NCBI GenBank assembly: GCA_019689775.1
Contig: JADGGV010000272.1
Coordinates: forward strand, 1 to 5,941
From: Gemmatimonadota bacterium
GTDB taxonomy: Bacteria > Gemmatimonadota > Gemmatimonadetes > Longimicrobiales > RSA9
DNA length: 5,941 nucleotides
Reading direction: 5' to 3'
Shown: positions 1-5,369 of the stretch, in pieces
How the letters are laid out: the number at the start of each line of letters is the position of its first letter
Position numbering within the stretch: the first letter of the stretch is position 1
The notes under the pieces: generated by a model
What the model was told of the DNA's origin: nothing
Databases searched by the model: none
What the model saw: only the letters and a program-made list of their open reading frames with translations
Program-made: the position numbers and the translations under genes

Positions 1-1271
1 CCGAGATCCTGTCCGGGGCGGTCCCGGGGGTGGGCGGGGCCGGCGCGGCCAGCTCCAGCCGGGCCAGCGCGGCCGCGACGACCGGCGCCCCCGCGACGGG
101 CGGCGCGGCCGCGAGGACCGGCGCGGCCGTGAGGAGCGGTGCGGCCGCGAGGGGCTGCCCGGCCGCGGCGAGCGCCGCGCCCGACGCCATGGCGGTCACG
201 ATGACCGCGGAGCTGGCGGACTGCTTCGAGACGAAGCGCGCGGGCGTGCGCGCGGTGCTCGAGGCGGTGTGGCGCGCGTTCCCGGACAGGCCGGCGTGGA
301 TCTTCGGCACGGACGGGCGGTTCCGGGCGCTCGAGTCGACGTGGCGCGCGCGGGCGGGCGCGGCGGCCGCGAACTGGCTGGCCGCGGCGACGTGGGCGGC
401 GCGGCGCCACCCCGACGCGCTCCTGCTGGACGTGGGGAGCACGACGACGGACGTGGTGCCGATCGTCGGCGGGCGGGTGGCGGCGCGGGGCCGCACGGAC
501 ATCGAGCGGCTGGCGGCCGGCGAGCTGGTCTACACCGGGGTGCTGCGCACACCGGTGTGCGCGATCGTGCGACGCGTGCGGCTGCGGGGCGGGTGGTGCC
601 GCGTCGCGGCGGAGCACTTCGCGATCGCGGCGGACGCGCACCGCTGGCTCGGGCGGATCGGCGCGGCGGAGTACACGTGCGAGACGCCGGACGGCCGGGG
701 GACGAGCCGGCGCGAGTGCGCGGGGCGGCTGGCGCGCATGGTGTGCGGCGACCTCGAGTCGGTGAGCGCGGCGGAGGTGACGTCGATCGCGCGGCAGGTC
801 GTGGACGAGCAACGGCGGCAGATCGCGGCCGCGATCCGGCAGGTGGTGCGGCGACTCGGCGCGGCGGCGCCGCGCGTCGCGCTGACGGCCGGGTGCGGGC
901 ACGCCCTGGCCGCGGAGGCGGCGCGCGATGCGGGGCTGGAGCCGGTCGCGCTCACCGGGGCGTGGGGCGCCGGCGCGACGACCGCGCCGGCGCTCGCGGT
1001 CGCGTGCTTGCTCGCGGAACGGCTCGCGCGTGGTGGGCGGCCGACGCGGCCCGGCAGCCCGACACCGCCCGGCAGCCTTACACGCCCCGGCGGCCTGGTC
1101 CGACCCCGCGGCCCGGCGAGGGCCAACAGCCCCGCGCAACCCAGCGGTCCCGCGCGACCCCGGGCGCCGGCGCAGGTCGGCGGAGCATCTCCACCCCGCG
1201 GCCGCGTCGCGCGCGGCCGGCGCCGCCGCGCCGAGCAGGCGGCCGCGCCGGGGAGGGCGGTGCAGCCGTGA
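1..1271 (+). CDS. H4MPT-linked C1 transfer pathway protein (hydantoinase/oxoprolinase-like, ASKHA fold), 5'-partial
   Basis: The frame is open from the left edge, so the true start and the N-terminal phosphate-binding segment lie outside the window; the GTG at 30 is not taken as a start. The core from about 186 to 1035 resembles the family annotated as 'probable H4MPT-linked C1 transfer pathway protein', found beside H4MPT genes in methylotrophs and archaea. Visible motifs are AVTMTAEL (189-212), FGTDGRF (303-323), AANWLA (366-383), the ASKHA phosphate-2-like DVGSTTTD (429-452) and GELVYTGVLRTP (519-554). The exact reaction is not established to my knowledge; an ATP-dependent role in cofactor assembly is inferred. 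Two parts are unusual: an Ala/Gly-rich segment before the core and a roughly 75-residue Pro/Arg-rich tail after it, both built from 18-bp repeats. The stop TGA (1269-1271) overlaps the next start, suggesting coupled translation. Confidence 0.82.
   Translation, partial: EILSGAVPGVGGAGAASSSRASAAATTGAPATGGAAARTGAAVRSGAAARGCPAAASAAPDAMAVTMTAELADCFETKRAGVRAVLEAVWRAFPDRPAWIFGTDGRFRALESTWRARAGAAAANWLAAATWAARRHPDALLLDVGSTTTDVVPIVGGRVAARGRTDIERLAAGELVYTGVLRTPVCAIVRRVRLRGGWCRVAAEHFAIAADAHRWLGRIGAAEYTCETPDGRGTSRRECAGRLARMVCGDLESVSAAEVTSIARQVVDEQRRQIAAAIRQVVRRLGAAAPRVALTAGCGHALAAEAARDAGLEPVALTGAWGAGATTAPALAVACLLAERLARGGRPTRPGSPTPPGSLTRPGGLVRPRGPARANSPAQPSGPARPRAPAQVGGASPPRGRVARGRRRRAEQAAAPGRAVQP
66..173 (+). 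repeat. Imperfect 18-bp tandem repeat, six units, in frame in the 5' part of the hydantoinase-like gene
   Basis: Six consecutive 18-bp units start at 66, 84, 102, 120, 138 and 156. They encode SAAATT, GAPATG, GAAART, GAAVRS, GAAARG and CPAAAS. The units at 102, 120 and 138 are nearly identical (GGCGCGGCCGCGAGGACC and close variants). Because 18 is a multiple of three, unit gain or loss keeps the reading frame. The array sits just before the conserved AVTMTAEL segment, where an Ala/Gly-rich linker is tolerable. Confidence 0.75.
1047..1208 (+). repeat. Imperfect 18-bp tandem repeat, seven clear plus two decayed units, encoding a Pro/Arg/Gly-rich tail
   Basis: Units begin at 1047, 1065, 1083, 1101, 1119, 1137 and 1155. 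They encode RPGSPT, PPGSLT, RPGGLV, RPRGPA, RANSPA, QPSGPA and RPRAPA. Two weaker units follow, at 1173 (QVGGAS) and 1191 (PPRGRV). The period matches the array at 66-173, but the repeated sequence differs. By hand count about 11 of 56 codons from 1041 to 1208 end in A or T, against about 8 of 280 in the enzyme core. The tail is therefore compositionally distinct and probably a late addition after the folded domain. Confidence 0.75.
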
Positions 1272-1927
1272 GCCCCGCCGCGCCGCCCGACGCCGTCCTC
1301 AAGCTGGGCGGCAGCCTGGCCGGGTGCGCGCGGCTGGACGCGCTCCTGGAGACGCTCGGCGAGCTGGCGCGGGACGGGCGGCGGCTCGTGGTCGTGCCGG
1401 GCGGCGGGCCGTTCGCCGACGTGGTGCGGCGCGAGTGCCGGTTCCGCGATCCGGGCGCGAGCGCCGCGCACTGGATGGCGATCCTCGCCATGGACCAGCT
1501 CGCGCGGCTGCTGGTCGGGCGGCTAGCGGCGCGGGGCGGGCCGGCGGCGCTCGCGCACTCGCGCGCCGGCATCCACCATGCACTCGCGCGGCGCCGGTTG
1601 GCGGTGCTGGCGCCGTTCCGCTGGCTGCGCGCGGCCGACCCGCTCCCGCACTCGTGGGACGTGACGGGCGACAGCATCGCCGCGTGGGTGGCGGCCCGTC
1701 TGGGCGCGCCGCGGCTCGTGCTGCTCAAGTCGGTGGACGGCGTCGTCGGCGCGGACGGCCGGGTGCTCCCGGTCGTGGAGCGGGCGGCGCTCGGCGGCGT
1801 CGTCGACGGCTACTTCTGCCGGGCGCTGGAGGCGGGGATGGAGTGCTGGATCGTCAACGGCCGGCATCCGGCGCGGGTGCGGGCGCTGCTGGAGGGGGCG
1901 CCGGCGCCGGCGACCCGGATCGGCTGA
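1268..1927 (+). CDS. Amino acid kinase family protein, MfnE-like ([5-(aminomethyl)furan-3-yl]methyl phosphate kinase candidate)
   Basis: The 219-residue protein starts at GTG 1268, which overlaps the upstream TGA in GTGA; a GGAGGG at 1252-1257 lies 10 nt upstream. Amino-acid-kinase-fold motifs are present in order: VLKLGGSL (10-17, Lys12 at the phosphate site), VVVPGGGPF (41-49), SWDVTGDSIA (129-138), LLKSVDGV (152-159) and a late WIVNGRHP (194-201). Its length and motif set fit the archaeal MfnE group, which phosphorylates the furan amine phosphate to the diphosphate used in methanofuran assembly. The neighbouring mfnB supports this role. Specificity is inferred from context, because the fold is shared with UMP kinase, isopentenyl phosphate kinase and acetylglutamate kinase. 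Length and neighbours argue against those three. The product is cytosolic, with no signal or membrane segment seen. Confidence 0.75.
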   Translation: MSPAAPPDAVLKLGGSLAGCARLDALLETLGELARDGRRLVVVPGGGPFADVVRRECRFRDPGASAAHWMAILAMDQLARLLVGRLAARGGPAALAHSRAGIHHALARRRLAVLAPFRWLRAADPLPHSWDVTGDSIAAWVAARLGAPRLVLLKSVDGVVGADGRVLPVVERAALGGVVDGYFCRALEAGMECWIVNGRHPARVRALLEGAPAPATRIG

Positions 1928-1938
1928 GGTCGAACGGC

Positions 1939-1953
1939 GCCGCCAACGGCGGT
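1939..1953. terminator. Short GC hairpin between convergent genes, possible weak bidirectional terminator
   Basis: The 25-bp gap between the kinase stop and the mfnB stop contains CCGCC (1940-1944), a 3-nt AAC loop and GGCGG (1948-1952). A G-U pair at 1939/1953 could extend the stem. No T-run follows on either strand, so it is not a canonical intrinsic terminator. Such short GC hairpins are expected by chance at this composition. Its position at the convergent junction is the main argument for it. Confidence 0.2.
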
Positions 1954-2696
1954 CAGCTGAAGTCGAGCGGCCGCCCCGGCAACTCGGACCCGCCGACATC
2001 GAGCGCGGCGCGCAGCGCGCGGACACGCCCGGTCGAGATGCGGCCGCCGCGGCCGCCGTCGCAGGCGGCGCCGCGCACGCCGACGATGTCGGCGCCGAGG
2101 TCGCGGGCGCGGGCCAGGTCGTCGGCGCGGAGCGAGCCGGCGAGCCCGACGGTGCGGCCGGCGGCGTGCGCGGCCGCAACGAACGAAGCGACGCCGCGTT
2201 CCCCTAGCGCGTCGAAGAGCGTGGTGCCATCCTTGAGGAAGGTATCCACCAGGACTCCGTCGACCCCGGCAGCGAGCGCCACGTCCGGCAGCTCGCCAGG
2301 CGGGAGCCCACCCACCCGATCCGCATCGGCGTACGCGACGGCGACGATGCGGACCCGGGAATCGGCCTCCATCGCAGCGTCGCGAACCGCCACCAGGAGC
2401 TCGAGCGCCTCGCCGGGGCGCCGGGAGCCGAGCAGTCCGACCTTCAGGAAATCGATGCCGCACGCCGCCGCGCCGTGGGCCGCGAGCGCGAGCGTGCCGG
2501 GCAAATGCGGCGCGTCGCCGAGCGCGGCGCTGACGGGGACCGACGGCGCGACGACGGCGCGGACGGCGCGCAGCGTGGCCGGCGGCGCCGCGCCGAGCGC
2601 CCCCTCCGTCGGGTTCTTCACGTCGATGATGTCGGCTCCGCCGGCGAGCGCCGCGCGGGCTTCCTCGGGCGAGGCGACGCTGACCAGGAGGCGCAT
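1953..2696 (-). CDS. mfnB: (5-formylfuran-3-yl)methyl phosphate synthase MfnB
   Basis: MfnB makes 4-(hydroxymethyl)-2-furancarboxaldehyde phosphate from two molecules of glyceraldehyde 3-phosphate, the first dedicated step of methanofuran synthesis. The 247-residue product begins MRLLVSVASPEEA and holds the hallmark IIDVKNPTEGALG. Lys27, Asp151 and Lys155 fall at exactly the numbers I recall for the catalytic residues of the Methanocaldococcus jannaschii enzyme, within DVKNP and LVDTFLKDG. This strongly supports both the family and the start ATG (complement of 2694-2696). The frame stays open for 25 codons upstream, but those residues do not look like the family. It is the only reverse-strand gene, 25 bp from the convergent kinase and sharing CATG with the divergent SDR start. 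No Shine-Dalgarno is visible upstream. A mid-gene stretch (about 2163-2334) has about 12 of 58 A/T-ending codons, more than most neighbouring genes. Confidence 0.93.
   Translation of the reverse strand: MRLLVSVASPEEARAALAGGADIIDVKNPTEGALGAAPPATLRAVRAVVAPSVPVSAALGDAPHLPGTLALAAHGAAACGIDFLKVGLLGSRRPGEALELLVAVRDAAMEADSRVRIVAVAYADADRVGGLPPGELPDVALAAGVDGVLVDTFLKDGTTLFDALGERGVASFVAAAHAAGRTVGLAGSLRADDLARARDLGADIVGVRGAACDGGRGGRISTGRVRALRAALDVGGSELPGRPLDFS
2686..2691 (+). promoter_or_regulatory. AGGAGG Shine-Dalgarno-like site before the SDR start
   Basis: AGGAGG ends 3 nt before the ATG at 2695, closer than the usual 5-9 nt. On the other strand the same bases are mfnB codons 2-4 (Arg-Leu-Leu), so the match may be a by-product of mfnB coding. 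If used, the SDR ribosome-binding site lies wholly within antisense mfnB. Confidence 0.35.
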
Positions 2697-3489
2697 GGCC
2701 GGGCAAGCTAGAGAGGCGCGAGAACGGGCGTCAAGCGACGGCGCGCTGGTCGGGCGCGCGGCCGTCATCACGGGCGCGTCGAGCGGGATCGGGCGCGCGA
2801 TCGTGCTGGCGTTCGCCGGGGCGGGTGCGGACGTCGTCGTCGCCTACAACCGAAGCGAGGCGGCGGCCACGGCGGTCGCGGCGGAGGCGGAGGCGCTGGG
2901 CATCCGGGCGAGCGTGCTCCAGGCGGACCTGGGGCGCGCGGGCGAGGCGGAGCGGTTGGTGCGGGAGGCGTTCGATCGGCTCGGCCGCGTGGACGTGTGG
3001 GTGAACAACGCGGGCGCGGACATCCTCACCGGTGCGGGCGCGCGGCTGTCGGACCGCGAGAAGCTGGAGCGGCTGCTCGCGGTCGACCTGTGCGGCACGG
3101 TCGTCTGCTCCTGGGAGGCGGCGGAGCGGATGCGCGCGCAAGGCGGCGGGCTGATCCTGAACATGTCGTGGGACCGCGCGCTCGCCGGGATGGCGGGGCG
3201 CGAGGCGGAGCTGTTCTCGGCGGCGAAGGGCGGCGTGCAGGCGTTCAGCCGCAGCCTGGCGCGCAGCGTCGCGCCCACGGTGCGCGTGAACGTGCTCGCG
3301 CCCGGCTGGATCGCCACGGGGTTCGCGGCGCAGCTCCCGGCGGAGGAGCGGCGCCGGATCGAGGCGGAGACGCCGCTCGGGCGCTTCGGCGCGCCCGAGG
3401 ACGTGGCCGCCGCGGCGCTGTTCCTGGCCTCCCCGCAGGCCGGCTTCCTGACGGGCGTGGTGCTGCCGATCAACGGCGGGGCCGTCTGA
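2695..3489 (+). CDS. SDR-family protein with degenerate catalytic tetrad
   Basis: The 264-residue protein has a Rossmann SDR fold. TGASSGIG (26-33) binds the dinucleotide, VAYNRS after strand 2 suggests NADP(H), NNAG is at 104-107, and the C-terminal half has VNVLAPGWIATGF and a closing LPINGGAV, as in FabG-like SDRs. The catalytic positions look abnormal. The Asn of the usual V-N-L is Asp131. The Ser of N-I-S-S becomes Trp159 in NMSWD. The Tyr of Y-x-x-x-K is Phe174 in FSAAK, and only Lys178 remains. Ordinary hydride-transfer chemistry is therefore doubtful, and a pterin-related or structural role is only inferred from the neighbours. ATG 2695 is the only standard start, but it gives about 15 extra N-terminal residues. 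Six of the first 15 codons end in A or T, unlike the rest of the gene. Confidence 0.85.
   Translation: MAGQAREARERASSDGALVGRAAVITGASSGIGRAIVLAFAGAGADVVVAYNRSEAAATAVAAEAEALGIRASVLQADLGRAGEAERLVREAFDRLGRVDVWVNNAGADILTGAGARLSDREKLERLLAVDLCGTVVCSWEAAERMRAQGGGLILNMSWDRALAGMAGREAELFSAAKGGVQAFSRSLARSVAPTVRVNVLAPGWIATGFAAQLPAEERRRIEAETPLGRFGAPEDVAAAALFLASPQAGFLTGVVLPINGGAV
2697..2734 (-). promoter_or_regulatory. Candidate sigma70-type promoter for mfnB, leaderless arrangement
   Basis: Read on the minus strand, TTGACG (complement of 2729-2734) matches the -35 consensus at five of six positions. After an 18-nt spacer comes TAGCTT (complement of 2705-2710), which keeps the key T, A and final T of the -10 element. 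Only 8 nt separate the -10 from the mfnB ATG, so transcription would begin at or next to the start codon. That fits the absence of a ribosome-binding site. The -35 is striking in such GC-rich DNA, but this remains a prediction by eye. Confidence 0.45.
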
Positions 3490-3505
3490 GCCCCCGTACC
3501 TCGAC

Positions 3506-3511
3506 AAGGAG
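3506..3511 (+). promoter_or_regulatory. Ribosome-binding site of the PCD gene, AAGGAG, in a small hairpin
   Basis: AAGGAG lies 7 nt before the ATG at 3519, the best-spaced Shine-Dalgarno in the window, and it fixes that start. It is flanked by the inverted repeat TCGAC (3501-3505) and GTCGA (3511-3515), so five of its bases would sit in the 5-nt loop of a 5-bp stem. The hairpin may be chance. Confidence 0.6.
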
Positions 3512-3518
3512 TCGACCC

Positions 3519-3890
3519 ATGGCACGACCCGAGCTGGCGACGCTGAGCGAAGAGGAGGTCCGGGCGCGGCTAGAGGCGGAGCTCCCCGGGTGGTACCTCG
3601 AGGACGGCTGGCTGCGCCGGCAGTACCGGACCGACGGCTGGCCGAGCACGCTGATGCTGGTGAACGCGATCGGCTATCTGGCCGAGGCGGCCTACCACCA
3701 CCCCGACCTGTCGGTGACGTGGGCGAAGGTATGGGTGAAGCTCAAGACGCACCACGCCGGCGGGATCACGGAGAAGGACCTCGAGCTGGCGCGGAAGATC
3801 GAGGAGACGGTGCTGTGGCGGCCTGCGGAGGGGCAGGCGCTCGAGGGCACGCCGAACAAATTCGTCTTCGCCGGGAAGGCCGGCGGCTGA
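3519..3890 (+). CDS. Pterin-4a-carbinolamine dehydratase (4a-hydroxytetrahydrobiopterin dehydratase, PCD/DCoH) family protein
   Basis: The 123-residue protein carries the PCD signature: YHHPDLS with His60, His61 and Pro62, then KTHHAGGIT with His78, and a downstream Asp87. In the family these histidines form the pterin-binding dehydration site. After the usual end of the domain there is a further segment of about 25 residues (WRPAEGQALEGTPNKFVF), so the protein is a little longer than the roughly 100-residue classical form. The start is set by a well-spaced Shine-Dalgarno. It follows the SDR by 29 nt and precedes the DHPS-like gene by 18 nt, suggesting one transcript. Nothing in the window is a pterin-dependent aromatic amino acid hydroxylase, the usual partner. 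The context points to a role in H4MPT pterin chemistry, which is an inference. Confidence 0.88.
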   Translation: MARPELATLSEEEVRARLEAELPGWYLEDGWLRRQYRTDGWPSTLMLVNAIGYLAEAAYHHPDLSVTWAKVWVKLKTHHAGGITEKDLELARKIEETVLWRPAEGQALEGTPNKFVFAGKAGG

Positions 3891-3908
3891 GCCGGGCCGG
3901 GTCGCGTC

Positions 3909-5369
3909 ATGCCGGAGCGCGTCCTGTTCGTCACCGGGAAGCTCGCCGCGCCGCTGCTGCGTGACACGCTGGAGCGCGCCGCGCCGGCGTTCGCGTACGA
4001 CGTCGCCGTGATGAAGATCACGGTGGCCGCGCTGATGACGCCGGAGTGGATCGCGCGCTTCCTCGAGCCGCCGCCGGGCACGGACCTGATCCTGCTGCCC
4101 GGGCGGATCCAGGGCGACGTCGCGCCGCTGGCGGCGCGCTTCGGCATCCCGGTCGAGAAGGGGCCGCGCGACCTGCGCGAGATCCCGGAGTACTTCGGCC
4201 TCGCGTCCGTGCGGCGCGACTACGGCGCGCACGACATCGAGATCCTCGCCGAGATCCACGACGCGCCCTCGCTCGAGCCGGAGGAGATCCTGCGGCGCGC
4301 GGCGTACTACGCGGCGAGCGGCGCGGACATCATCGACGTCGGCTGCTCGCCCGGGCGGCCGTTCCCGGCGTTGGGCGAGGTGGTGCGGGCGCTGCGCGCG
4401 GCGGGGCACCGCGTCAGCATCGACAGCTTCGACGCGGCCGAGGTCCGGACGGCGGTCGCCGCGGGCGCGGAGCTGGTGCTGAGCGTGAACGGCTCGAACC
4501 TCGAGCTGGCGCGCGAGCTGGATGCGACGGTGGTCGTGATCCCCGACTCCGGCCAGGGGCTCGACTCGCTCGACCGCAGCATCGAGGCGCTCGAGCGCTG
4601 GGGCGCGCGCTACCTAATCGACCCGATCCTGGAGCCGATCGGCTACGGCTTCGCGGAGTCGCTGTGGCGCTACCGCGAGGCGCGGCGCCGGCAGCCCGAG
4701 GCGGAGATGCTGATGGGGATCGCGAACATCACGGAGCTGACGGACGCCGACACGACCGGGATGAACGCGCTGCTGATCGGCTTCTGCCAGGAGCTGGGGA
4801 TCCGGCACGTGCTGACGACGGAGGACGCGGCGTGGGCGCGCGGCGCGGTGCGCGAGGTCGACGTCGCCCGGCGGCTGATGCACTACGCGCTGGAGCACCG
4901 CACGCTGCCGAAGCGCGTGGACCCGCGGCTGGTCACGGTGAAGGACCCGGACGTCGTCGCCTACGGCGAGGCGGAGCTGCGGGCGATGCAGGCGCGGCTG
5001 ACCGATCCGAACTACCGCATCTACACGGACCGCGAGCGGATCTACGTGTTCAACGCGGAGCGGTTCGTGGTCGGCACGCGCGGGCGGGAGATCTTCGAGC
5101 GGCTCGACGTGCACGAGGCGACGCACGCGTTCTATCTCGGCCGCGAGCTGACGAAGGCCGAGCTGGCCGTGACGCTGGGGAAGACGTACCGCCAGGAGGC
5201 GCCGCTGGCGTGGGGGTATCTGACGCCGGCGGAGGAGGACGGCGCCGGGCATGCGCGGGCGGATCGCGCGGACCGGCTGCGCGTGGCGCGGGAGCGTGCG
5301 GATCGGCGCCGCGCCGCCGCCCGCCGGCGCGCGCAGAACGACGGCGGCGACGAAGGCGACGGGCCATGA
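3909..5369 (+). CDS. Dihydropteroate synthase-like protein of the H4MPT type (DUF6513 + DHPS-like barrel + DUF4346-like)
   Basis: The 486-residue protein begins MPERVLFVTGKLA, typical of the N-terminal DUF6513 domain (about 1-110). A DHPS-like TIM barrel follows: GADIIDVGCSPGR (138-150), SIDSFD (169-174), LSVNGSN (191-197), DPIL (238-241) and MGIANITELTDADT (269-282). The end resembles DUF4346, with DPNYRIYTDRERIYVFN (366-382) and HAFYLGRELTKAE (406-418). This architecture is typical of archaeal DHPS-like proteins (MJ0107 group) and of H4MPT clusters in methylotrophs. Joining a pterin to the ribofuranosyl-aminobenzene phosphate is a plausible role, but that reaction has also been assigned to an unrelated archaeal family (MJ0301, MptH), so the activity is unproven. 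Residues 441-486 form an Arg-rich tail (12 Arg in 46). No clear Shine-Dalgarno precedes ATG 3909. The stop overlaps the pabB ATG in ATGA. Confidence 0.88.
   Translation: MPERVLFVTGKLAAPLLRDTLERAAPAFAYDVAVMKITVAALMTPEWIARFLEPPPGTDLILLPGRIQGDVAPLAARFGIPVEKGPRDLREIPEYFGLASVRRDYGAHDIEILAEIHDAPSLEPEEILRRAAYYAASGADIIDVGCSPGRPFPALGEVVRALRAAGHRVSIDSFDAAEVRTAVAAGAELVLSVNGSNLELARELDATVVVIPDSGQGLDSLDRSIEALERWGARYLIDPILEPIGYGFAESLWRYREARRRQPEAEMLMGIANITELTDADTTGMNALLIGFCQELGIRHVLTTEDAAWARGAVREVDVARRLMHYALEHRTLPKRVDPRLVTVKDPDVVAYGEAELRAMQARLTDPNYRIYTDRERIYVFNAERFVVGTRGREIFERLDVHEATHAFYLGRELTKAELAVTLGKTYRQEAPLAWGYLTPAEEDGAGHARADRADRLRVARERADRRRAAARRRAQNDGGDEGDGP

Noticed and set aside
66..1208. 18-bp repeat arrays as a CRISPR array
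   Set aside because: Units are directly adjacent with no spacers, lie in frame within a gene and are too short.
269..1267. Long + frame leading into the kinase gene
   Set aside because: The recognisable kinase begins at about 1295; upstream residues are low-complexity shadow of the hydantoinase-like gene, and GTG 1268 gives the normal family length.
928..2694. The SDR reading frame is open without a stop from 928, giving an apparent giant fusion protein
   Set aside because: The upstream part is Arg/Ala/Pro-rich shadow translation of the hydantoinase-like gene, the kinase and antisense mfnB; recognisable SDR sequence begins only after 2695.
2697..2771. Longer mfnB start at 2771 on the minus strand
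   Set aside because: The extra 25 residues do not resemble the family, and starting at MRLLVS puts Lys27, Asp151 and Lys155 at the expected numbers.
2695..3489. SDR as a FolM/PTR1-type pteridine reductase
   Set aside because: The glycine motif is TGASSGIG rather than TGxxxRxG and the catalytic Tyr is Phe, so there is no sequence support beyond the pterin context.
3570..4409. Minus-strand open frame across the PCD and DHPS-like genes
   Set aside because: Arg-rich shadow with no motif; it conflicts with two well-supported + strand genes.
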